A stretch of 55,727 nt of DNA from Streptomyces mexicanus (lineage in GTDB: Bacteria; Actinomycetota; Actinomycetes; Streptomycetales; Streptomycetaceae), in NCBI RefSeq assembly GCF_902506575.1, contig NZ_LR732544.1, forward strand, positions 6,676,849-6,732,575, in the 5' to 3' direction. This document shows positions 16,601-22,882 of this stretch, in pieces. Under the pieces are notes generated by a model. The model had not been told where the DNA came from, made no database searches, and saw only the letters and a program-made list of their open reading frames with translations. How positions within the stretch are numbered: position 1 is the first letter of the stretch; the number at the start of each line of letters is the position of its first letter. The position numbers and the translations under genes are program-made.

Positions 16601-19600
16601 GTGCCCGTGTGCTCGCCCGCGGGGTCCGCCCCGGCCTGGGACGCGGCCCCGGTCGCCGGCGCGGCCGTCCCGGTGACCGGGGTGGCCGCAGTGGCCGCCG
16701 TGGCCGGGGGCTCGGGAGCCGTGGCCGTGCCGGTCGCGGTGGTGCCGGTGCGGGAGTAGTGGTGGGCCGTGAGGCTTTCCGCGGCGGCGTGCAGCCGGTG
16801 CGTCGCCTCGGCCGCCTGCACCGTACGGTCCTCCCACAGCCGTGCGTCGGCACGGGCGGCACGCCAGGCCGCGACGGCCGCGGACTCCTGCCGGTCACTG
16901 GTGGTGCCCACGGCGGGCGGTGCGGCGCCCCGATCGCCTGCGGCGGCGGCCCTCTCCTCCTCCGCCATGGAGAGCCAGGCCGCGCGGGCGCGGGCCCGGG
17001 CGTCGTAGTACTCCTTCTCCGCCTTCGTCATGTCGGCCTGTGCCTCGGCCATCCGGTCCCAGGCGGTGCGGACTTCCTCGGGGAAGGTGGTGTCGTCGAT
17101 CAGGCCGAGGTCGGTGGCGATGTCCTCGCGTACCCACACCAGAGCGGTGGTCTGCGCCTCGGCGGCGCGCGGACCGCGCTGCGCCCGGCCGAAGGTGTGG
17201 GGGTGGCGCAGAGCGCGGGCGGCACGGCTGTCGGTGATCCGCTGGTGGGCCTCCACCACGGAGAGCCAGCGCACCGGCAGCGCGAAGAGCAGGCTGCGCG
17301 TGGTGGCGATCTTGCGGTGGGTGCCGAGGCCGGCTTCGGCACCGCCCTTGAGGTTCGCGCCCTCCGTGGTGCCGCCGAGCGGGCCGGCCGCACCCGGGGT
17401 GATCACCCCGGCGCCGCCGGTGCCGGCCATCGGGGAGGTTCCGGCCGTGATCTCGGTGGTGGTGGACAGGCCGGCGTCGTGGGTGTCGCTCTCCTTGCCG
17501 CGGACCGCGCCTTCCATCCGTGGTTTGTTCTCCACGGCGAGCAGCCGGGCGCCGCTGCGGGTCATCCTGGCGTACAGCTTGGCGTCCGCGGTGTGCGACT
17601 GCCCGAAGAGCTGGGCCGAGGACGTCCGCGGCAGCGTGCGGCCGTCGGCGGACAGCGCGTCGCGCAGCGCGGCGGTGAGCCCGGTCGGTCCGGTGGCCTG
17701 CTGCTGGGCCTGCGCCGCCGCGGTGCCGAGGACGGTCAACGGGGTCCGGCGGGCCCGGCGCACGGCCGCGTCGAGCGCGTCACCGTCCAGTGAGGAGCCG
17801 GCGTGGGCGTCCCCCGCGCCGTCCGCCTGCGCGGTGGCGAGCGTCAGCGCGTCGCCCACCGACGGCGCACCGATCATGTCCACGGCCAGAAAACCGGTGC
17901 CGATCGCGTCGTCCAGCGAGAGGTCGCCGCCCTCGCGCCATCGGGCGACCGCCGCCGGGCGTGCCTCGGCCGGCGTCAGCACCTTCACGGTGCGGTCGGG
18001 GGCGGGCAGCGTGTCGGCGGCATCGACCGTGGTGGTGTTCCGGGTCCCGTCGTGCGGTGTGAGCAGGCTGACCGGCAGCAGTTCGCGCAGCACCCCCACG
18101 TCGCCTTCCACCGGGGCTTTCAGCAGCGGCTCACCGGTGCCGTCGACGACCTCCACGGTCAGCGAGTAGTGGGTGACGAGTTCCGCGTGCGACTGGGTGG
18201 TGGCGATGTTGGGGTTGACCGCCGTACCGCTGACGCGCCCCTTGCCGCTCTGCGACGACCCGCCGGCGACGCCCTGGACGGTGGGGCCGGCGCCGAGCAG
18301 TCCGGTGCCGCGGTCCACCGCGGGGCTCTCGGAGACGGCCAGTGCCGCGTCCCCGCCGCTGCCCCGGGAGCTGCCGCTCTCCTGGTCGACGCCGGTCGGC
18401 CGATAGTCCTCCACCTCGTAGCCGTGGCGCAGCCGGTCCACGGTGGTGGTGACGGGCCGCAGCCGGAACCGCACCTGGGCGGGGCTGCCGCCGGTCGGCA
18501 GGTCGCCGGGACGGCTCCACACCCGGTACCGGATCGGCACGGCCACGCCGTCCGTGGTCAGGTCGAGCAACTGCCCGCGCAGGAAGTCCGGGGACATCAG
18601 CCTGAGCACGTCCTCCCGGTCGTGCGAGGGCACCCCCAGCCGTTCCAGATGCGGCATCAGTTTCTCGGCGACGCCGCTCGCGTCGAGCTGACCCGTCGGG
18701 TGGCCCGTGAACCGGCGCCGCTGCAGGAACGGCGGTATCCGGTAGCCGCCGGCCAGGTGGTGCGGGGTGGTGGTGCCCAGCCCGTCCGGGGCGAGGCCGG
18801 TCTCGATGGCGTCCTGCATCGGCACGTGCAGGATCACTGCCTCCGGTACTTCGTGGGTGCGGGAGGCGTCCGTGCGGGAGGGGTCCGGGCCGGGGCGGGC
18901 AGCCCGGTTCGCCGCCGCCCACGTCGAGACGTGCCCGGCCCACTGGCGCACCGCGGACGCCGCGCGGGTGCCCGCCATGCCCAGAGCGGCGCTCCACCGG
19001 TGCCGTACGGCCACGGTCTCGGTGAGGTCGCCCACCACCGGGTAGGTGCGTCCGCTGTAGGTGAGGATGGTGTTGCGGCCGTTGCTGACCGTCCTGGAGG
19101 AGGAGGCACCCCGGGTGCGTGTCAGGTGCCCGCCCGCCGCGTAGCCGCCGTGCACCGGCCCGTGGCCGTCGAGCTGCTGGAGGGACAGCGAGTTCTGCAG
19201 CCCGAACGTGTCCGTGGTGGAACTGCCGTTGCTGCCCACGGTGTTGCGGGCGGCGCCGGTGGTCACCTCGAAGCTCGCGTTGTTCGGATCGCCGGCCACG
19301 CGCAGTCGGTGCAACCGGCCGTGCAGCGCGGCCTTGATGTGATGGGTCCGGAAGGGTCCCTTGGCGTCCAGGCCGGTGGTCCGCAGGCCGAACGGACTCA
19401 GGATCTGGCCGAGGTGGCCCGCCACGGCGAGGTTCTCCGTGGCCCGGCGAAGAGCGTTGCGCACCGGGGTGCCGGGGGCGCTGACGTGCCAGGACTCCCC
19501 GGTCGCCTGCCCGGCGGCCTCGGCCATGGCCTGTTGCCGCTGCCGGGCGCCCTCCGCGCTGAGCACGGCGAAGGGGCGGCTGAGCAGGTCGCGGATGCGG

Positions 19601-22566
19601 GACTGCTCCGGGTCGGTGGACACCGGCGGGGACCAGGTGCCGTCGAGGAACTTGTGCACCTGGTCGTCCGGCACCGGCGGGTGCGCGGTGCCGGGCGGGG
19701 GCCCGTCCTGGTCCGCGGGTGCAGCGGTCCGCGGGACCCGGGCCGCCGGCTCCTGTGGGCCGGGCGCGGTCTCCGCGGCGGGCGGCACCGGCGCGTCGTC
19801 CGGGCCGGCCGTGCGCGGACGTGCCGACGGGGTGCCGGTGTCGGTGGGTGCCGGCGGGGTGACGACGTTCCGCGGCAGGGGCGCCGGGTCCTTCGGCGGG
19901 TACCGTTCGGAGCTGTGCGCGGCGGGCACCGCCAGCTCCACGCGTCCGACCGAAGCCCCCTTCCCGTCGAACAGCGGCCGCGATCGCACCGTGCTCACGA
20001 AGTACCCGGTCCCCAGGACCCCGACGCTGACGAACCGCGCCCAGCCGCGGGGCCGCCGGTACCCCTCGACGGAGGCGTTCAACTCGACCTTGTACGAGAA
20101 CAGGTGCGCGGCGGTCTGCGCCGTCAGATGGTCGTTGGCGACCGAGATGGTGTTGCGCGTGCCCTGCTGCCGCTGCCAGGTGCGGCGATAGCCCGCGCGC
20201 AGCCAGCCGATGCGCCGGGCCCAGCCCGTCTCGGGCACCGTGCCGGGGTCCCGTGGCGAGACACCCGCCTCGATGCCGGCGGCCTGGGTGCTGGAGTCCT
20301 GCTGTCCCTGACCGACCTGCTGGGTGGCGGTGACCGAGTTGCGCAGCGACCGCTCGCTCAGCGAGGTCTCGTACCGCCGGTCGGTCAGGCGCGCGGTCAG
20401 CACCAGGGTGTGGTGGCCGCGGCGCAGGGTGCCGTTCTCGGTCAGGGCGACCGGCACCCCGGTGGTGGTCAGGACCTCCAGACTCTGGGCGAGCGTCGGC
20501 CGGTTCAGCGCCTCGCGCACCTGCCGGTCGTTGTGCAGCGTCACCCGGGTGCGCCCGTCGCCGTGCAGCAGCCTGGCGAGCTTCGGGTGCCGCCGCTCCC
20601 AGGCCGAGGGGAACATTCCCGGGAAGGAGTCGTGCAACGTGTCGATGACGGCGTCGGTGAAGTCACCCAGAGGGTCGTGGCTGGTGTCCGTGCCGTCCGT
20701 GGCGTCCGTTCCCGCGGGGGTGGCGGACGGTGCGGCGGTCCCGGCGTCCGCGGCCGGGTGACCGCTGCCGGCCTCCGGGGCGTTCGCGCCGGTCGACGGG
20801 GACGCGGGCCGGGCGCCTTCGCCTGCTGCGGGGGGTGCGGACGACGTGGTCGCCGGCCGGGGCGCGGCGCCCGTCGTGGCGCCCGGCGGGGCAGCCGGCT
20901 GCGGCCGCGGGTGGTCGGGGAGGAAGGCCTCGGCGCGCGTCTGCCCCAGGTGGGTGGGGTTGTCAACGGTCAGGTACGGCGGTGCGGGCGGCTCGGGGGC
21001 CACGCCCGGCGCGGTCTGCCCCCGCGTGCGGGCGTCCCAGCCGGCCAGGCGGCGGGCCTCGGTGGTCGGCAGCCAGTCCAGCGTGGTGACCCGGAAGGGC
21101 CGCGCGTCGCGCGCCGGTTCGCCGGGTTTGCGCAGGTACAGCGTCCGCTCCACCCGGTACAGACCCACCGGGGTGCCCTTGATCCGGCCGGTGAACTTCC
21201 GCGCGGCCGAACCACCGATGTAGTGCGCGCGCCCCGTGGCGAGGCCGATCTGCCCGATCGGCCCGCCCTGCACCCGCAGCGGCACCGACGTGCCGTAGAA
21301 GGTGTGGTTGGGGCCTGCGGAGACCTCGGCGCTGAAGCGCGTGTCCCGGCTGTGCGTACGCTCGTTCTGCTGGACGATCTGGACCATGTCCCGCAGCTCC
21401 ACCTTGGTCGCCTCGGTGACCAGCGTGCCGCGGTGGGCGACCGACCGTTCCACGATGAGGTGGCCCAGCGGTCGCTGTGTGTGGCCGCGGGTCAGCTCCG
21501 GGCCCACCACCTGCCCCGGGAGACGGGGGAAGAGCGCCAGCAGCCCGGTCGGACGCAGGAACGACACCAGCGTCCGGTGCGCCGAACGGCCCGGCCGGGC
21601 GCCGGACATCGCGAGCGCGAGCTCCTCCGGCGGGTCCGACAGGTGAATCCCCTCGGTGTCGGTGATCCGAGGCATGACACCGTCGGGGAAGGTGAGCTCC
21701 TGGGGGGCGAGCCGTGGTCCGGTGCTGGGCTCCGTGATCGTGTCCGGGAGCCGCCAGGTGAGTCCGTCGCGGACGGCGAAGCTGTCGTGGTGCACCGGCG
21801 TGCGGCGCCAGTGGGTGGCGGGTGTCCCGGTGCCGCCCCGGGACCCCTCCGTGCCCTTGGGGGCGGTCACCCGCTCCACCCGGACCTGGTAGTGCACGTC
21901 GTCCAGGTGCAGGTGCGAGCCGTCCATGGCACGCCACTCGGACTGACTGAACGCCTGCGTACCGGAGTTGTAGTCGGTGCGTCGTGAGCGGCCGAACGAC
22001 GCCGCCAGCCGCAGCATCCACTCCAGCGGGGGTCCCATGCTCACCGCGCCCGCGATCCGGCGCACCGAACTGACCGAGCGGACCGCGGTGGTCGACCCCT
22101 GACCGCGGTGCAGCGAGTCCAGTTTCACCGTCCCGCCCTCGGGGTCGGCGAACCGCTCCCAGCGGTGGTACGGCAGGGCCTGGACGGTGACCTCGTAGCC
22201 GACACCGGAGTCCTGCCGCGCCACGAAGCGGGCACCACGCGGTGCGGTGAACGCCGAGGGGTCATCGGTGAGCAGCCGGCGCAGTTCGGCGTCGTCGAAC
22301 ACGGAGCGCACCCGCGGCGGCAGGTGGCCGACGATGTGGTCCGCCACCTTGTCGGCGTCGCGCAGCGACACACGGCCCACACCCGGCATCAGCGCGCCGG
22401 AGGAACCCCTCCCGCTCTCGGCCCCGTCCGGGGCGATCAGGGCGGCGGGCAGCCGGCTGCCGTCGTCGAACGTCACCTCTTGGGGCGGCGGGCCGGGCGG
22501 CGGCGCGGTGGCACCGGTGAGCAGCCTCGGCGGTCGCTGCCGCTCCAACTGCGTCTCCAGCGGCAC
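10684..22566 (-). CDS. Giant 3,960-residue mosaic polymorphic-toxin-like protein (ADP-ribosyltransferase + metallopeptidase)
   Basis: One uninterrupted frame of 3,961 codons. Residues 1-1750 are beta-rich modules of related texture (for example GGPIGQIGLATGRAHYIGG) joined by Pro/Ala/Thr linkers. About 1836-1880 is a coiled coil (MAEAQADMTKAEKEYYDARA). At 2125-2345 lies an OTU-like fold with the Cys site as HDGASFF (Ser2150) and His2335; a second at about 2455-2660 has RGNGFF at that site. About 2878-3010 is a scabin/pierisin-like ADP-ribosyltransferase: Arg2882 in LYRF, STT at 2922-2924, and Q2975-R-E2977. An unnamed domain follows at 3197-3560. The C-terminus has HEFAH (3794-3798) with Glu3868 in DREYFAQL, a gluzincin-like zinc site. 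I find no cysteine. GTG 22566 is the first start codon but lacks a ribosome site, so the gene is probably 5'-truncated. It may belong to the giant proteins named 'lonely Cys domain-containing'; that is from memory. Confidence 0.85.
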   Translation of the reverse strand: MPLETQLERQRPPRLLTGATAPPPGPPPQEVTFDDGSRLPAALIAPDGAESGRGSSGALMPGVGRVSLRDADKVADHIVGHLPPRVRSVFDDAELRRLLTDDPSAFTAPRGARFVARQDSGVGYEVTVQALPYHRWERFADPEGGTVKLDSLHRGQGSTTAVRSVSSVRRIAGAVSMGPPLEWMLRLAASFGRSRRTDYNSGTQAFSQSEWRAMDGSHLHLDDVHYQVRVERVTAPKGTEGSRGGTGTPATHWRRTPVHHDSFAVRDGLTWRLPDTITEPSTGPRLAPQELTFPDGVMPRITDTEGIHLSDPPEELALAMSGARPGRSAHRTLVSFLRPTGLLALFPRLPGQVVGPELTRGHTQRPLGHLIVERSVAHRGTLVTEATKVELRDMVQIVQQNERTHSRDTRFSAEVSAGPNHTFYGTSVPLRVQGGPIGQIGLATGRAHYIGGSAARKFTGRIKGTPVGLYRVERTLYLRKPGEPARDARPFRVTTLDWLPTTEARRLAGWDARTRGQTAPGVAPEPPAPPYLTVDNPTHLGQTRAEAFLPDHPRPQPAAPPGATTGAAPRPATTSSAPPAAGEGARPASPSTGANAPEAGSGHPAADAGTAAPSATPAGTDATDGTDTSHDPLGDFTDAVIDTLHDSFPGMFPSAWERRHPKLARLLHGDGRTRVTLHNDRQVREALNRPTLAQSLEVLTTTGVPVALTENGTLRRGHHTLVLTARLTDRRYETSLSERSLRNSVTATQQVGQGQQDSSTQAAGIEAGVSPRDPGTVPETGWARRIGWLRAGYRRTWQRQQGTRNTISVANDHLTAQTAAHLFSYKVELNASVEGYRRPRGWARFVSVGVLGTGYFVSTVRSRPLFDGKGASVGRVELAVPAAHSSERYPPKDPAPLPRNVVTPPAPTDTGTPSARPRTAGPDDAPVPPAAETAPGPQEPAARVPRTAAPADQDGPPPGTAHPPVPDDQVHKFLDGTWSPPVSTDPEQSRIRDLLSRPFAVLSAEGARQRQQAMAEAAGQATGESWHVSAPGTPVRNALRRATENLAVAGHLGQILSPFGLRTTGLDAKGPFRTHHIKAALHGRLHRLRVAGDPNNASFEVTTGAARNTVGSNGSSTTDTFGLQNSLSLQQLDGHGPVHGGYAAGGHLTRTRGASSSRTVSNGRNTILTYSGRTYPVVGDLTETVAVRHRWSAALGMAGTRAASAVRQWAGHVSTWAAANRAARPGPDPSRTDASRTHEVPEAVILHVPMQDAIETGLAPDGLGTTTPHHLAGGYRIPPFLQRRRFTGHPTGQLDASGVAEKLMPHLERLGVPSHDREDVLRLMSPDFLRGQLLDLTTDGVAVPIRYRVWSRPGDLPTGGSPAQVRFRLRPVTTTVDRLRHGYEVEDYRPTGVDQESGSSRGSGGDAALAVSESPAVDRGTGLLGAGPTVQGVAGGSSQSGKGRVSGTAVNPNIATTQSHAELVTHYSLTVEVVDGTGEPLLKAPVEGDVGVLRELLPVSLLTPHDGTRNTTTVDAADTLPAPDRTVKVLTPAEARPAAVARWREGGDLSLDDAIGTGFLAVDMIGAPSVGDALTLATAQADGAGDAHAGSSLDGDALDAAVRRARRTPLTVLGTAAAQAQQQATGPTGLTAALRDALSADGRTLPRTSSAQLFGQSHTADAKLYARMTRSGARLLAVENKPRMEGAVRGKESDTHDAGLSTTTEITAGTSPMAGTGGAGVITPGAAGPLGGTTEGANLKGGAEAGLGTHRKIATTRSLLFALPVRWLSVVEAHQRITDSRAARALRHPHTFGRAQRGPRAAEAQTTALVWVREDIATDLGLIDDTTFPEEVRTAWDRMAEAQADMTKAEKEYYDARARARAAWLSMAEEERAAAAGDRGAAPPAVGTTSDRQESAAVAAWRAARADARLWEDRTVQAAEATHRLHAAAESLTAHHYSRTGTTATGTATAPEPPATAATAATPVTGTAAPATGAASQAGADPAGEHTGTSTGRTADGARGDTAPGAGELPADARRDTDAQAKTDADTPAKGDADTPAKADAQPGTRGDAGPATMADTDADPGTKTGTAGGTKTGTADGTKTGTADGTKTGTADGTASKDATTYAKPDWWTAPVKRFRVEGGGDKGPLTITPPGDGSPALTVHPVPHDGASFFHALIAAAEQQGRLLPLLDAATADGTGVSSSASPADLVESARRRLVDALGERGNEDLLEALALGRDDSFTQKELTTAGIDLNEAHRQEFAGRGALPEQRWLTAGERLKLATGALQRPLGAPEDLNQGAADLLPVLAARVLRTPVTVVTKDGYHQRFLPVGADGAVAAGSPGPELTLYHDGAYFHVALPSGAPAPSSTTPTPPPRSGRTDTGHTGAAKTGTDETSPDKAGTGTTGTDGASTHKARTDTTGTDKTSTHQAGADRTGADRTAANTGQRTPARDDGPRRPSHTTLPWAPSGRGDRFRAGRDGTFTGPDGTVYVQGPVTGRGNGFFDALAHTMRHAAASPGVPRAEAGRLRARSATSPNQLMRRFGLPGRPEERDGLFHPPPPRLLTGRTLPGTEDERRAVREIALRNHLAAGLWDAAADRVMAAWAARATGATVTLVEENGTAHTYPGAAKSTAKLVLRRRGRDVLPLLPVPSPATGPARPGVRDATAHTGSGSPAATASAAAGPRTDRPAATTTAPPGAPSRTPPAPPASAPLASSSTGPAGRVPEPVSDGGSVPGEQDAYELDTLSGDAAYGPSWRQTEWESLTSGEFPVLHQGDGWTVWGTVDTDPAFTALAAEHRALGLRGLFHAHKLAAGGITDASGRLYTEGPGWDWYHATRGLVASSRLRTGAQPGQQDDPLPLPWNDAPTTPSPAVAPRTTAAHEAPSPEDLPHPVRWRDDDEPLYRFTAAPPQEVFRTGLRAPGRAVPSVLDHVHNGAGRDSVYLSTTRDAAYVERSLRMSPRGAAAMDARYRWRYDLDVPGGIDVNATLGFASPYPDQREVLLPGGVAPHFVRGAQRMLDGRPFGPYTPNPGYRPPDTRPVGARHGHVFDGHGLPGSGRAPHASAPRVPAYPAGHRPAGGDAQVSGTDAGGTPRDVALAPPGASEAADPIRDWERISAVSGQRRSGALRAIDDAVARLLRDPRPRNVRAVLNAVRAWQQDKDERSSRWVAVARLENAVLGLLAEREARPVGGADRATRPAGPAPSPVAPTGPRPPRVEGFAPASGFEAELHQFRVVLPAGDNHEEYGDLVELPGLLTLTLDAVGGVPVLELVTAPARGLEGGRDDGRAERADVLAAFRDVLERLHSAPEGATLSRIFPARAGYRVDPLAEDLPVRTHEAGYGIMLVHHTATTPLSGVVPFLAHVADRMRRDAVPIQMARVDLGAAAQYAARGREEFLRWLERDPRGAAEVRPSDADELEGALALGYTQVAAAARAGLFGGVLPKDYSGVTSRESLAAVRAALGPVPRAFLESRAEQLARDFADTFRAHVPGPVSDPLDVPLWQDRSSAARTGHYLDNLLHARPERVVDQHEGLAVRTNYDALDTNTAQGTPRIDPPVARLEVRPYASARSTPDSIERDYDTLARFSLELYNRARQQHGLRPVGGPVVQGYAPPAGNAGARVPEPPDAAATQAALASGTDPAPGSATSPRLASVVARLPGMGSAERTSALALLTDAERDALAADASLVRALRDGLSPEDFAAVAAPLLVRVPAGVHQPVSARQRAESQLVRMLGDPQTTERLLTGGARLIVVPRDTAMTSLEAFRHLKGAQDGRRRLDTERGVFTGGSSATGEENLLGETTTVPGGTTYPDGYSTTTHEFAHAIHLHGLSEADRRWIADVYRAKIDQGEAAHWPDGPLRAPASASAEDSGTTAGPAPDARRDTNYSSHDDREYFAQLSNAYLGTNTGADPFTGQPRNNGADWVRRHDPALLPLLERLYGADPRPAPANPLTTTRAENETWEAFRALWDRAGGPLRPQPHPPAST
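15295..15490 (-). repeat. Imperfect 15-bp tandem repeats coding a Thr/Ala/Gly/Asp linker
   Basis: A degenerate run of 15-bp units built on CTTGTCCGTACC-type blocks encodes TGTDKTSTHQAGADRTGADR and similar pentads. It forms the flexible linker between the two OTU-like domains of the giant protein. Confidence 0.6.
16285..16380 (-). repeat. Four tandem 24-bp repeats inside the giant gene
   Basis: Units 16285-16308, 16309-16332 and 16333-16356 are identical. The fourth (16357-16380) differs at four positions. They encode the octapeptide TKTGTADG in a linker just before the first OTU-like domain. Nearly identical copies imply recent slippage or active length variation. Confidence 0.85.
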
Positions 22567-22882
22567 GTTGGCGGAACGGTCGCTGTCCCCGTCGGTGGTC
22601 TTCTGCCCGGCAGCAGATCCGCCGGCAGCGGACCCGCGGGTGGTGCCCCCGGCGGTGGTGGCCCCGGCGGAGGAAGCCGCCGCGGACCCGGCCGGGGTGG
22701 ATCCGGACGGGGCGGACCCGGACGGGGTGGACCCGGCCGGGTCCGCCCCGTCCGGGCATGCCCGCGCGCACCTTCACCGTCTGGCCGGGCACCGTCAGCC
22801 CGGACCCGGGCAGTTACGCGATCGCCCGCCGGGCGGCGCGGGTCCCGGGGTGGGGGCGGCCCGCGCCTGCCCGGTCACCGGC
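22567..22882 (-). other. Gap between fbiC and the giant gene, with a frame-broken leader
   Basis: The giant frame stays open upstream to the stop at 22774-22776 with no ATG or GTG. It encodes PAGSTPSGSAPSGSTPAGS-type repeats (22680-22750). An adjacent frame opens at 22813 as LPGSGLTVPGQTVKVRAGMP, which reads like real protein and would join the repeat after a one-base shift near 22750. No promoter or ribosome site is seen. This supports decay or truncation of the giant gene's 5' end. Confidence 0.45.

Noticed and set aside
17803..21987. A plus-strand open frame of 1,394 codons opposite the giant gene
   Set aside because: Its sequence is His/Arg/Gly/Val-rich with no domain character, and its codon positions mirror the real gene's G/C wobble. 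It is a GC-driven shadow, as are the frames opposite fbiC (22247-25492), afsR (25465-28710), the TPR gene (7348-10644) and GH31 (36307-39582).
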